A stretch of DNA of 64,000 bases from an uncultured Polaribacter sp. (GTDB lineage Bacteria; Bacteroidota; Bacteroidia; Flavobacteriales; Flavobacteriaceae): contig CALSOT010000007.1 in NCBI GenBank assembly GCA_943788045.1, positions 92,061-156,060 on the forward strand, in the 5' to 3' direction. Within the stretch, counting starts at the first letter, position 1; every line of letters begins with the position of its first letter. The notes under the pieces were generated by a model. It was given only the letters and a program-made list of their open reading frames with translations, was not told the origin of the DNA and ran no database searches. Positions 8,019-18,052 of this stretch are shown here, one piece after another. Position numbers and translations under genes: made by a program.

Positions 8019-10028
8019 ATGGCTAGAGATTACACGAAGTACAACGTAGAAGGTTTGGGAGAAAACCTTAACAAAAGAAAATTAGTTTTTGAAATAGTTA
8101 AAAACTGGGCAGGGAAAAACAATCCTAGTTTAGAAGAGTTGCAAAATGCATTTCCAGATGAATTGCAAGGAAAAAAAGGAGTTGTTAGAAAAGAATCCGA
8201 AGTGAAAGACCCCAAAAGATTTAATATGAAAGAACCATTAAGCATTAAAAATGGTTTGCATGTGGTGGTGTCTAACCAATGGGGAGAAAATATTTTAGAT
8301 TTTATTGCACAAGCAAAAACATTAGGGTATTCTATTACCGAAAACTCTAACGTGGAAGAAGTGACTCTAAGTAGCAATTTGACGGCAGAGCAAATTGCAG
8401 AATTCAAAAAGCAAGAAGCTAAAATCAAAGGCGATTATAAGGAGAACTCTTGGGAGGCTTCCTCACTTTATGATGATTTAATAGAAGCAGGTGATACCGC
8501 TTGGGCTGACCAAATTCTTCAAAAAATAGCCGCCGCTGCTGAAAGTTTTTTCGATATTAATACAGTTTGTGATAGGCTAAAAGAACGCAATGAAACTGAC
8601 CGATTCTTGGCTACCGCAAAGAAAGCAGAGGCTATGGCAGAAGACACAGCTGATATGGTGTCATTAGCGGAGCTTGTATCTGATACAGATAAGGATTGGA
8701 CAATTGAATTATACAAAAAAGCAGAGGACAAAGCAGGATCTTCGAATGATATTTTAAGGATAGCGGATGAAGTAAAAGAAATCGATAAGGATTGGTTAAT
8801 CAGACTCTACCAAAAAGCAGAAACGCTAGTAAGGACTTATCGTGACTGTGTATATTTCGCAGATAAAGTAAAAGCATTCGACAAAGATTTGGTAATAAGA
8901 CTGTATCAAAAAGCAGAGCAGAAAGCTGATAACTCTCACGATCTTTGCGCTTTAACTGATTTAGTGTTTTCTTATGTTGATAGAGACTGGGCGATTAAAC
9001 TACTCGAGAAAGCAGAAGGGAAAGCAAAAGAATTTCATGACTTCCTTTTGATAGGAGAGGTTTATGGGAAAGCTGATGGTTTAGCGGATAAAGACAAGGC
9101 CAGAACATTTTTTGAAAAGGCAATTCCATTAATAGATTGTGACGTGTTTAGAGAGCAACTATTGGAATCTGCTCAAGAATGCTTAGGAAATGAGGATGCT
9201 TTTACTAAAAAGATAGCTCAATCACCTGATGTGGAGCCTCCAACTAAAGAATACATAGCAATACAAGAAGCGTTACAAGATGTTTCAATTAAATTAGAAT
9301 CCTTTTCCTTTTCTACATCTAATGCTGAAGAGATTAGAAATCATATAGCAAAGATTATTTTATCTAAGGATAAAGAACGCTGTCAACTGTTTAAGCAATC
9401 AGCTATTGATTATGTTAACAGTAATAATTGTAATTATTGGATAATTCCTTTTATACAAAGTTGTCTAAAGGTTTTTACATATCTAAGTGAGGATGATATT
9501 ATAGATGACTTTCTCGATGAGATTGATTTAATGTACCCTAATGGTAAAGAGTTAGATGTTAATCCGAAAAATAAATATAGTTTATTTTATTGTTGTTTCA
9601 GTCAGACCTTTAAATTAGATGAGGATAAAGATGAAGAGCAGGAGTTTTTCGAAATACTTATAAAGCATTTTAGCGATGCACAAAATATTGATGATACAGG
9701 TGATGATTTCTATCACACATGTATTACCACATTGTACTGTACAATTTGTAAAATGTGTCAAGAAGATATTGCCCAAGATGAATTAGTTGATTTATTGCTT
9801 GCTGTATTCAATGACCAATACTTGAAAGATGCTGAGCAAGGAGATTTTATATGGGGTGTTATATCAGAAACCTTAACGAGTTTGGGAGTTGATTTAGATG
9901 AATACGAAGATGAATCAAACCTTTGGAGGGATGAGTACGTAGTCAATTTCGATGATGTTGCAACGTACTTGATTGAGAATGATGTTTTTGACCATGATTA
10001 TATTCCATGTGAGATGAATTCGCTATAA
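8019..10028 (+). CDS. 669-residue protein with N-terminal uncharacterised domain and helical repeats
   Basis: Residues 1-110 (YTKYNVEGLGENLNKRKLVF, ELQNAFPDELQGKKGV) match a small domain seen at the N-terminus of varied accessory bacterial proteins, with no agreed function. Residues ~200-380 hold Sel1/TPR-like repeats spaced ~33 residues apart (DKDWTIELYKKAE, DKDWLIRLYQKAE, DKDLVIRLYQKAE, DRDWAIKLLEKAE). The C-terminal part is acidic and unrecognised. It starts the stand-alone rightward accessory block. A short broken copy of its N-terminal coding sequence lies downstream at 10285-10340. Confidence 0.65.
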   Translation: MARDYTKYNVEGLGENLNKRKLVFEIVKNWAGKNNPSLEELQNAFPDELQGKKGVVRKESEVKDPKRFNMKEPLSIKNGLHVVVSNQWGENILDFIAQAKTLGYSITENSNVEEVTLSSNLTAEQIAEFKKQEAKIKGDYKENSWEASSLYDDLIEAGDTAWADQILQKIAAAAESFFDINTVCDRLKERNETDRFLATAKKAEAMAEDTADMVSLAELVSDTDKDWTIELYKKAEDKAGSSNDILRIADEVKEIDKDWLIRLYQKAETLVRTYRDCVYFADKVKAFDKDLVIRLYQKAEQKADNSHDLCALTDLVFSYVDRDWAIKLLEKAEGKAKEFHDFLLIGEVYGKADGLADKDKARTFFEKAIPLIDCDVFREQLLESAQECLGNEDAFTKKIAQSPDVEPPTKEYIAIQEALQDVSIKLESFSFSTSNAEEIRNHIAKIILSKDKERCQLFKQSAIDYVNSNNCNYWIIPFIQSCLKVFTYLSEDDIIDDFLDEIDLMYPNGKELDVNPKNKYSLFYCCFSQTFKLDEDKDEEQEFFEILIKHFSDAQNIDDTGDDFYHTCITTLYCTICKMCQEDIAQDELVDLLLAVFNDQYLKDAEQGDFIWGVISETLTSLGVDLDEYEDESNLWRDEYVVNFDDVATYLIENDVFDHDYIPCEMNSL

Positions 10029-10504
10029 AATGTTTAATAATACTATTAATGTAAAGCGAAATGAATATTAAGTAAATAGAAAAAGAAAAATAAATAAATA
10101 AGTTAGGCACATTTATACAGTAGGGGTGTAGTTTTTGTTTCGTTATGGATAAACCTGTTCATATTTAGTTTGAATTACTTTTCCAACAAACAGCCCATCA
10201 AAAACAAACAAAACTAAATTCATTTTGCGGAAGTCCGTAATTCTAAATTTGGAAGTCCGTAGTCATAATTAAATAGGTGAATATAATTTTACAAAATGCT
10301 TTTCCAGATAAATTGCAAGGAAAAAAAGGAATTAACAGATTATGATATTTTTTTATATACGGTATAACAAGAAAGAAGAAAGAAATTTATGTTTTGAATA
10401 CAGATACGAATCTTTATTTGATCATAATTTATCAATCACATTAATAAAAAAAAGTATTATAACAAATTTAGAGTAGTTTTAATTCAACTAATCAACATTC
10501 ATAT
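10029..10504. other. Intergenic region with a gene-fragment duplicate
   Basis: No gene is seen. The region holds a ~50-bp fragment (10285-10340) whose translation QNAFPDKLQGKKGI mirrors residues ~42-56 of the 8019 gene, and a short direct repeat GGAAGTCCGTA (about 10229 and 10250). It looks like the scar of a lost paralogue. Confidence 0.55.
10285..10340 (+). pseudogene. Fragment of a paralogue of the 8019 gene
   Basis: The fragment reads CAAAATGCTTTTCCAGATAA, then TTGCAAGGAAAAAAAGGA, closely matching 8141-8181 of the intact gene. It is cut off on both sides. It shows that a second gene with this N-terminal domain once lay here. Confidence 0.6.
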
Positions 10505-12313
10505 ATGAGCTCAATTACAGATAAACCAATTATCACGTTAAATCAAGACCTTTTAAAGGTTGAAAAATATAGTTTAGCACTTTCAAATTTTATTATTAGA
10601 AGTGACACTCCAATTACCGTTGGACTCCAAGGAGAATGGGGTACGGGAAAGACGTCTCTAATGTCACTTCTTCTAGAAGATTTTAATGAGAAAAACATTG
10701 CTTGCTCTTGGGTAAATACTTGGGAATATAGTTTATTTCGAAACGCTAACGAAACCACTCCTGGTGTATTGAGAGGGATGTTAGAAAAACTGAAAGAATC
10801 GTGTAAGAGTAGAGGCATTTGGACATTGAAAGATGATACAGAAGAAAAATTTAAATCTGCAGCTCGTTTTTTAGGAGGTTTGGCAAATCAGATTGTGGCA
10901 AAACAAACAGGTATTGATGTAAAAGGTGCTGCAGCTGTTGGAGGAAGCAACCAAAAGTCTTCAGCAGAAGTTGCAGAAATTAAAGCATTAATTGCAGATT
11001 TAATAACAGATTTAATAAAAGATCCTAAAAATCCAATAGAAAAAGTTGTCTTTTTTGTAGATGATTTAGATCGTATTCCACCTGGTGATGCTGTGGAGGT
11101 TTTGGAAGCCCTTAAAAATATTTTTGATATTCCAAATTGTGTGTTTATACTCGCTATTGATTATGACATTGTAGTCAAAGGATTGGAAAGTAAATTTGGG
11201 CCTAAAACAGATGAAAATGAACGAGAGTTTCGATCGTTTTTTGATAAGATTATTCAGGTTCCATTTTCAATGCCAACTGGAACTTATGATATTGAGAATT
11301 TTTTAGTTCAGAAACTTAGAGATCTTGGAACAGATATACAAGAGCAAGAGAAAGAATTGTATGTAAAAGCGGTTAAATATAGCATTGGATACAATCCTAG
11401 AAGTTTAAAACGGTATTTAAATGCTTTTAGTTTAATCAATCACTTAAAAGAAATTGAATTAGATGATGAGCAACCTAAGGGAGATGACTTTATGTTGTTT
11501 GCTGTTTTAGGAATTCAAATTTCATTTCCTAAGATTTTTAGATTGCTTTCTCAGAAACCTAATTTTCCAGAATGGAACAAAGGGTTTGGAAATAAATTTG
11601 GTATTGAATGGGATGAAATTCAAGAAAAAATTGAAAAGTTTGGAGAGTCAGATCTTATTGATGAGGAGTGGGAGCAGGTAACCTGGGGCGCTTGTCAAAG
11701 TGATTCTTATCTAAGAGCACGTGCGTTCTCAGTTTTAGAATTACTTAATTTGTTAAGAGACAGATATAAAGATACGTTAGAAGATGAATTAGAAACAGCC
11801 ATGACATTTGCTTCTATTACAAGTGTAGATGATGATGTTGAAACTAAACAAGCTGTTCAAAAAGTAGGTAACAAAACCATTTTTGATGGTGTACAGACTA
11901 AGCTTTTACAACTTGCTGAAGAAGGATTTACGGATCAAGCCGTTAAAAATTATGCTGCTTTATGGTCTCCGCTAAGTGACGCTGAAAAAAACAATACTAA
12001 ATACAGAATATCATTTGCGAAAACTGGGTCATCTTTCAATGATGAGACCCGTGTAGGTAGAGGTAAAAAACAACTCATATATTGCTCAAATCCCTCAAAG
12101 AAAGCACTTGGAATGAAAATTTGGGTAAAGAAAAACACCGGAAAGGTTTCATCTTTATTTGAAAATATAAAATCAACATATAATTTACAGGAAAGTGAAT
12201 ACATCTATATATCAAAGGATAAAGATTTAATTATTGAATATAATGCCTATTCAGAATTAAAAGAGAGCTACAGTGAATTGATGGGATATATAGTAAAACA
12301 AATAACGAGTTAA
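10505..12313 (+). CDS. KAP-family P-loop NTPase
   Basis: 602 residues. Walker A GEWGTGKTS is at residues 43-51 and Walker B VVFFVDDLDRIPP at about 182-194, followed by ALKNIFDIPNCVFILAIDYD and the FFDKIIQVPF motif. All are hallmarks of KAP P-loop NTPases, a STAND-related family found in accessory regions and in several antiphage systems. No membrane segments interrupt the NTPase core, unlike many KAPs. The C-terminal ~200 residues are unrecognised. The next gene starts 43 bp downstream on the same strand. A defence role is inferred from family and context only. Confidence 0.85.
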   Translation: MSSITDKPIITLNQDLLKVEKYSLALSNFIIRSDTPITVGLQGEWGTGKTSLMSLLLEDFNEKNIACSWVNTWEYSLFRNANETTPGVLRGMLEKLKESCKSRGIWTLKDDTEEKFKSAARFLGGLANQIVAKQTGIDVKGAAAVGGSNQKSSAEVAEIKALIADLITDLIKDPKNPIEKVVFFVDDLDRIPPGDAVEVLEALKNIFDIPNCVFILAIDYDIVVKGLESKFGPKTDENEREFRSFFDKIIQVPFSMPTGTYDIENFLVQKLRDLGTDIQEQEKELYVKAVKYSIGYNPRSLKRYLNAFSLINHLKEIELDDEQPKGDDFMLFAVLGIQISFPKIFRLLSQKPNFPEWNKGFGNKFGIEWDEIQEKIEKFGESDLIDEEWEQVTWGACQSDSYLRARAFSVLELLNLLRDRYKDTLEDELETAMTFASITSVDDDVETKQAVQKVGNKTIFDGVQTKLLQLAEEGFTDQAVKNYAALWSPLSDAEKNNTKYRISFAKTGSSFNDETRVGRGKKQLIYCSNPSKKALGMKIWVKKNTGKVSSLFENIKSTYNLQESEYIYISKDKDLIIEYNAYSELKESYSELMGYIVKQITS

Positions 12314-12356
12314 GAACAAATAGAGCCCCTAAACAATTAAATTTAATAAAAATAAT

Positions 12357-12971
12357 ATGGCAAATAATTTAAAAAGTTGTGTTTTAGTTAAAGGCAACGA
12401 AGAAGTGGTAAAGTTAATCGATTCAATGATTGATAAAGTGAGAGACAATGAAAGCGACAGTTCTGTGACTGCATTTGCAACTGCTTTCTATGATGAGGTC
12501 GATTTAGATGAAGACCGTGGAGTAATGAACACATGGTCATATGAAAATTTAGGTTCCAAATGGACCACCCTATATGATGCAACAGGTGAGGGAGAGTTTT
12601 TGATTGAATCAGCGTGGTATCCACCCAAAAAATTCTTCATGCATTTATACAATCTATGTTTTCCATTGGATAATGATGTTGTTATTGAAGTTACGTATGA
12701 GGATGAAACATACTCTCCAGTTGGGGCAGTTGTAATTAAAGGGATTGAATATGACCCCGAAGATTATGATGAAAAACAAGGTAATATTTGGGTAGAAGAA
12801 GATAACTCATTAGAAGATCCAACTGTTGACAAGGATTGGGATGATGAGGATTATGATCAAGTTCAGATGGAATTCTCAGAAAGTGTTTATGAGAAACAAC
12901 AAGAATTATTAGATAAATGCAGAAAGTTGGTTGAAACTGATGGGATGATGTTTCATGAATACCAAGATTAA
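12357..12971 (+). CDS. Api92-like ferredoxin-fold protein (orphan, 204 residues)
   Basis: The pattern is N-terminal MANNLKSCVLVKG, then SYENLGSKWTTLYD, then VIEVTYEDETYSPVGAVVIKG. It resembles the small ferredoxin-like Api92/DUF1281 family of mobile elements, whose members carry an NWGTKW-type motif. The C-terminus is very acidic. The protein at 23956 has the same layout (TYEDESYDPSGAFIYAG), so the two are paralogues. It follows the KAP gene closely and is probably co-expressed. The function is unknown; an anti-host, anti-restriction or immunity role is speculation. Confidence 0.55.
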   Translation: MANNLKSCVLVKGNEEVVKLIDSMIDKVRDNESDSSVTAFATAFYDEVDLDEDRGVMNTWSYENLGSKWTTLYDATGEGEFLIESAWYPPKKFFMHLYNLCFPLDNDVVIEVTYEDETYSPVGAVVIKGIEYDPEDYDEKQGNIWVEEDNSLEDPTVDKDWDDEDYDQVQMEFSESVYEKQQELLDKCRKLVETDGMMFHEYQD

Positions 12972-13129
12972 GTTACAAAATAGATGTAGAAGAAGTGGTG
13001 GCAAAATATAGTTAGCAGAATTTTTTAACCTTTTTTTTACTACCATAACAATTCCCCTTCAGTGTATAACGTTAATATACAAATAGTATAGATGAAAGAT
13101 CAGTTTTTTTTTAAATAAATTACAAAAAT

Positions 13130-13528
13130 ATGTATTGTAGTTCTTGTGGACATAACTTAACTGGAAATGAAAATTTCTGCCCCTCATGTGGTCAAAAACC
13201 AAATACAAATCTAAGTCTATCTAAAACTCAAAATGATTTAAAAACATATGAGTTTAAATCAAATATATTGTTAGGTGGAAGTATTCTTTCACCAGATAGA
13301 ATAGTAGTTACAGATTCTCAAGTTATTTATAAAAAAAGGAATAAATATCTAATTGGTACTGATGAGTCTTCAATTCCTTTTTCGAGAATTTCTTCGGTAG
13401 AAATTGATCGAAAATTAATAGATTCTGATATTATAATATATAGTACAGGTAATCAAACTATAATTGCTGGAGATTTTTCAATTGCTGATGCGAAAAAAAT
13501 AAAAAAAATAATTGAAGAAAGAATTTAG
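13130..13528 (+). CDS. Zinc-ribbon protein with PH-like C-terminal domain
   Basis: 132 residues. Residues 1-25 form a zinc ribbon (CSSCGHNLTGNENFCPSCGQ, four cysteines in two CxxC pairs). Residues ~40-132 (SNILLGGSILSPDRIVVTDS, FSRISSVEID, DAKKIKKIIEER) match the bacterial PH-like fold pattern. Such fusions are common small cytoplasmic proteins of unknown role. It stands alone on the + strand with ~130-bp spacers on both sides. Confidence 0.7.
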   Translation: MYCSSCGHNLTGNENFCPSCGQKPNTNLSLSKTQNDLKTYEFKSNILLGGSILSPDRIVVTDSQVIYKKRNKYLIGTDESSIPFSRISSVEIDRKLIDSDIIIYSTGNQTIIAGDFSIADAKKIKKIIEERI

Positions 13529-13599
13529 GTTAAAAACTAATTAAAAGAAAATATACTGAATTAGTCGATTAGATTATTCAGTAATTACAATAAAATAAC

Positions 13600-13664
13600 T
13601 GTTGGAATAAGCCGAAAAACAACATTAAAAAGGAGTAGGTTAAATTATTAAATTTAAAATTATG
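13600..13664. repeat. 65-bp direct repeat, copy A
   Basis: The sequence TTGGAATAAGCCGAAAAACA, followed by AAAAAGGAGTAGGTTAAAT, recurs at 14053-14119 with few changes. It ends at the start codon of the following gene, so it carries that gene's leader. Copy B lies similarly upstream of the nuclease gene. Confidence 0.7.
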
Positions 13665-13978
13665 AGTAACAAATTTAAATGTGGCAATTGCGGAACAATT
13701 CAGAAAGAGAAAATTTTCTCTAATTGGAACTACGATATTAGGTACAATTGCTCAAATGCGGAATACTTTGTAAGGATTGCCATTCAACATCTTTATTTTC
13801 CTATGGAGAATGCAAAGGTTGCGGAGATAAAGCAAAACAAGAACATATAGAAATGGAAGCTGGGAATCCTAATATTGACATAGGGTAAGGGCTGGACTTA
13901 AGGACATTTGAAGCGATTATAGGTCATAAATTTTCATTCTCATTAAATATGAATGACGTTGAATGGAAAGAAATATAA
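13662..13978 (+). pseudogene. Broken zinc-ribbon protein
   Basis: The start MSNKFKCGNCGTIQKEKIF is open for 62 codons, but homology-like cysteine pairs continue in another frame: KCGILCKDCHSTSLFSYGEC, then KGCGDKAKQEH. A single-base loss near 13755 would restore a double zinc ribbon. That frame meets TAA at 13886 and then continues in frame with GLDLRTFEAIIGHKF to a second stop at 13978. It therefore carries a frameshift plus an in-frame stop. It may once have been a metal-binding regulator or a partner of the neighbouring nuclease. Confidence 0.6.
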
Positions 13979-14052
13979 ATTACTAAATTAGATTATAAAG
14001 GAAAGAGTAGCAATAAATAGTAGCTCTTTCTAATATTAATATCAAAAAATCA

Positions 14053-14119
14053 TTGTTGGAATAAACCGAAAAACAACATTAAAAAGGAGTAGGTTAAATA
14101 GTATTAAATTTATAATTAC
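14053..14119. repeat. 65-bp direct repeat, copy B
   Basis: This is a near copy of 13600-13664 (AATAAACCGAAAAACAACAT, then AAAAAGGAGTAGGTTAAATA). The position where copy A has ATG reads ACG here, so it no longer leads directly into a gene. The 453-bp offset marks a local duplication of a gene leader. Confidence 0.7.
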
Positions 14120-14200
14120 GGGATTAGATCCAACAAAAGCTAATTAAGTGAAAAATGATGCTTTTGATCACAATTATAGACTTAATTAAATTAAAAAGGA

Positions 14201-15287
14201 ATGAGTAGCTATTTAAAAATTATGGATAATCTTCTCCAGAATCCGAATCCGTTTACTTCTTTACATGTTATTGACAAAGAAAAGTTTCATACAGGTATGC
14301 TTAAACTACTGTTAGAATATTGTCAAGCTAAAAATATCGAACATAAACTATTTAAAAATAACATTTCACATAAGCTAGAATGTAATTTAGAAGCAAACTC
14401 GGTTGACTTGTTAGTTACCCAAGAAATCCATACAACTATAATTGAGACGAAGTTTAAAACAGGTTTGCATGAGACTAAATATAAAAACAAAGTTGTGCCT
14501 CAAATTCAAAAATACGCATATACGCATCCAAAAGCAAGTGAGGGTATAGTAGTTTCATTGTTTAAGGAGAGTGCAGATTTAAGTATAGAAAAACATAAAT
14601 TTATTAAGCAGTTCAAAAACATCACTTTCACAAATCAGGTGTTAGATTTGATAAATAAAGCACTTAAACATTCTCAATGAGGATTCTATTCATGTTTATA
14701 ATCTTCTCGTTATATGGGGAAATTACCTAACAGATTTAAAGGGTATTGTTAATGAGTTTGAAAAGCAAAAACTAAATTTAATAGCTATTGAAAATTTAAA
14801 AATCGGTTTACATAAACTTAAATTAAAAGGAGTTTTTCAGCAATATAGAATGCACTTAGTTAAAGATAAGGTGGATAAGCTTATTAATTCAGAAAAAATA
14901 TCCAAAGGCAAATTGGACAACACCCATGGAAATGCTTTATTACATTATGAAATAATGTTTAAAAAAAATGATTTTAACTTTGAAAAATATGGTGTTCAAT
15001 GGCAAAATGGAAGCCTTAAGTTTTTTATTGAAGTAAAAAATAATTCAAAGAAAAGTAATAAAAGAGATGTAGCTCTTGAACAAATTGGTAGTTTTCTGCA
15101 TGATAATTTTTTTAAGGAAAATGCGCTACCAAAAAATGTAAACAGAAACGGAAAATTTAAGTCTTTTAATATTGCTAAAGTTGAAGAATTTTCAGATTTA
15201 AATAAATTACCAAATAAAATGGCTGATAGTTTAAATTATTTAGTGAATAATGCAGAAAGAATTTTAAAACTTACTGCACAAAATTAA
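14201..15287 (+). pseudogene. PD-(D/E)XK nuclease-superfamily protein, frameshifted
   Basis: The first part (159 codons to 14680) contains ANSVDLLVTQ...TTIIETKFKTG, a D...ExK core of the PD-(D/E)XK nuclease superfamily, resembling the PDDEXK_4 type found with defence genes. A one-base slip near 14678 throws it out of frame. The frame NEDSIHVYNLLVIWGNYLTD then runs on uninterrupted through 14850 to 15287, ending KLTAQN. Joined, the protein would have about 361 residues, a usual size for the family. The DUF2779 gene starts 17 bp after it, so the two look like one operon. It may be inactive or expressed as a truncated protein. Confidence 0.75.
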
Positions 15288-15304
15288 AATTATCTTTTCA
15301 ATAC

Positions 15305-17309
15305 ATGAAAGCATTATCAAAATCACGTTTTAAACAAGGCTTAGAATGCCCCAATAAGCTGTATTTTTCAAATAATAAACAGGTATTTCACAACGTAAAA
15401 AATGAAGATCCTTTTTTACAAGCTTTAGCCAGCGGTGGTTTTCAGGTAGAGGAGTACGCGCGTTTACAATATCCAGGAGGAGTCTTAATAGAAGATCCAG
15501 AGGATAGAGAAAACTACGATTACCAAGATTTAGCAAATCAAACTTCCGAGCTATTAAAACAAGAAAATGTAGTAATCTATGAAGCCGCTTTTTATATAGA
15601 TGATTTATTTATAAGAACAGATGTTCTTGTTAAAAAAGGCACTCATATTCAGCTCATAGAAGTTAAGGCAAAATCTATTGACTCAAGCCAGCCTTATAAT
15701 TTTGTAGGAAAGTCAAAAAAAATAGTGAGCAGCTGGAAGCCCTATCTTTTTGATTTGGCTTTTCAAGTCTATGTAGCCCAATGTTGCCTGCCTGACTATA
15801 CAATTACTCCTTATTTATGTCTGGTTGATAAAACAAAATCTGCAACTGTAGATGGATTAAATCAGTTTTTTAGAGTTAGTAAAGATTCGAATAGCAGAAC
15901 AGGAGTGACTACAACATTTAAGGAAGTTGGTCAGCTAGGTGCAAATATATTACATCAAGAAAACTTATCTGAAGTAGTTTCAAAAATCCATAACGGAGAT
16001 TACAAATATTACGATAATTTAAACTTTCACGAGGCAGTTAAATTATTGTCAGAAATTAGAATGCAAAATTATTATCCAAACTGGCCTGCTCAATTTTCGG
16101 CTTGTAAAAAATGTGAATTCAAAAAAGATGACAGCGAGGATGGTAAGAAAAAACAATCTGGTTTTGAGCATTGTTTTAAAACACAATACCACTGGACCGA
16201 ACAAGATTTTAAAAAATCCAATATTTTTAATGTTTGGGATTTAAAAGACCCAAAGTTAATGCAGCAAGGATTGTTGTTTAAATCACAGCTAACGCCTGAG
16301 GATATTAAATACAAAGAAGCGGCTGGAAAACTTGATCGAACAGAGCGTCAGTGGTTGCAAATCGAAAAAGAACGCGATAATGACTTTACCGAGTTTATAG
16401 ATATAGAGGGTTTAAAAGCCGAAATGAATACTTGGGTATATCCACTTCATTTTATTGATTTTGAAACCTCTACAGTACCTCTACCGTTTCATACGGGCCG
16501 TAAACCTTATGAACAAATAGCCTTTCAGTTTTCACATCATATTTATCATGAAGATGGCCGTATAGAACATGCAAATGAATATATTAATACTCACCGCAGG
16601 TGAGTTTCCAAATTTTGAATTTGTTGAATCTTTGCAACAAGCCTTATCAGAAGATGAAGGAACTATTTTTAAATTTGCCACGCATGAAAATACAATACTC
16701 AATGCCATTAGAGCGCAATTGAAAGCTAGTAATGCCCCAAACAAAGAATCGCTTGTTTCATTTATAGAATCTATTAGTCATAATACAGAAAACAATCCAG
16801 ACCCTTGGATAGTGCCGCTAAGAAAACAAAATCAGGGTACACGAGATATGGTAGATCTCTGTAAAGTAGTTAAAAATTACTACTACAATCCTCATACTTT
16901 TGGTTCAAACTCGATTAAAAAAGTGCTCCCTGCCGTATTAAAGTCGAGCCAGTTTGTTCAAGAAAAATACAGTAAACCTATTGGAGCCATTGCGGTGAGC
17001 AGTAAAAACCTTCCAGATGATCATATTTGGCTAACAAAGCAGGAGAACGAAATTATTAGTCCCTACAAAACCTTACCTCCAGTATATGACAATATAAGTC
17101 AAGACGAGATTGAGACCAGATTGTCTAACATTGATAATATTGATGATGGAGGTGCTGCACTAACAGCCTATGGTAAAATACAATATACCGATATGACTGA
17201 AAAGGAAAGAGAAGACATATCAGACGCATTAAAACGCTATTGCGAGCTAGATACGTTGGCGATGGTCATGATTTATGAGCATTTAAAATCTTTACTAATA
17301 AAAATTTAA
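15305..17309 (+). pseudogene. DUF2779-type nuclease, frameshifted
   Basis: The frame open to 16603 has KSRFKQGLECPNKLYF at its start, a Cas4/PD-(D/E)XK-like centre (FIRTDVLVKK ... LIEVKAKS, ~residues 100-125), cysteines near ACKKCEF and an exonuclease-type FIDFETSTVPLPFHTGRKPY. Near 16595 the frame shifts and continues as TAGEFPNFEFVESLQQAL to 17309, with YCELDTLAMVMIYEHL at the end. The joined length is about 668 residues. DUF2779 proteins combine a PD-(D/E)XK and a DnaQ-like exonuclease fold. It is followed by two orphan genes and a DNA ligase, all on + and all damaged. Confidence 0.8.
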
Positions 17310-17313
17310 TTAA

Positions 17314-17418
17314 ATGAAAAATCAATTTGCAAACGACAAAGAATTTATGCTCGCTTTACTCGCATATAATGGAACCTATTTGGAACATGAAAGATTAAGG
17401 AAATTTACTTATATTTAA
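17314..17418 (+). CDS. Short ORF (34 residues), doubtful
   Basis: It starts ATG 5 bp after the DUF2779 stop and reads MKNQFANDKEFMLALLAYNG to LRKFTYI. I do not recognise it. It may be a fragment of a larger lost gene between the nuclease and the next open frame, or simply chance. Confidence 0.25.
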   Translation: MKNQFANDKEFMLALLAYNGTYLEHERLRKFTYI

Positions 17419-17436
17419 ATTCAATAAACGAAACAA

Positions 17437-18042
17437 ATGGCAAGAAAAGCAGAATTTTCAATCAATGGGCTAAGCGTAATGGCAGAGCTCAAAAAAGTAG
17501 ACCGAAAAAAGATTTATGGCTGGTCTACCATAGAGGTGTTTGATCAAAATGGTAGTAAGTGTAAGCTAGCAGGTTTGGCAGAAGGGCAGTATGTGATGCC
17601 TTCTGGGTCTTCTGCACTAGTTTCCTTAAATGCAAAAGGGGAAGCGGTTTCAAAAAGTACATTGGTGGGTGTAGACAGCGACGGGAAAAAGGTAGAAAAA
17701 GTACCCTCTATTTATGACCAAAAAGTGATACTACGAGAAGCCACTGTAGATGAATATTTGTCTATGGCTGTAAAATCTGTGTATCAATTGCAGATTGATG
17801 AGAATAAGGAAGCCTTACTCAGCAGATCTTAATAGCGGCAAGATATACTACTTTGTATTTAATTACAGAGCAGATTATGAGGGCGATGATGCCTTTTTAA
17901 TTAGTAATGGAACCGATGTATTTGCCATTACAGGGATGAAGTCTGACTCTAGAATTTATTGGTCTTCGAAGATAATGAACAAGAGTTAGTTCCTGAAGAG
18001 GCCGAAGCAGTGGAAGACGATATGGATTTTGCAATGTTTTAA
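17437..18042 (+). pseudogene. Orphan protein of the ligase module, twice frameshifted
   Basis: The opening frame begins MARKAEFSINGLSVMAELKK, and reads into EVPSIYDQKV-type sequence up to 17832. It continues in a second frame as SADLNSGKIYYFVFNYRAD to SDSRI, and in a third as FEDNEQELVPEEAEAVEDD, ending MDFAMF at 18042. Joined, it would be about 200 residues with an acidic tail. I do not know this family. Its place between a DUF2779 nuclease and an ATP-dependent ligase suggests a DNA-repair or DNA-binding accessory role (inference). Confidence 0.6.
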
Positions 18043-18052
18043 TTAAACAAAT

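Noticed and set aside
8030..8428. 132-codon minus-strand frame inside the 8019 gene
   Set aside because: It lies fully within a better supported gene and has a skewed, unlikely composition.
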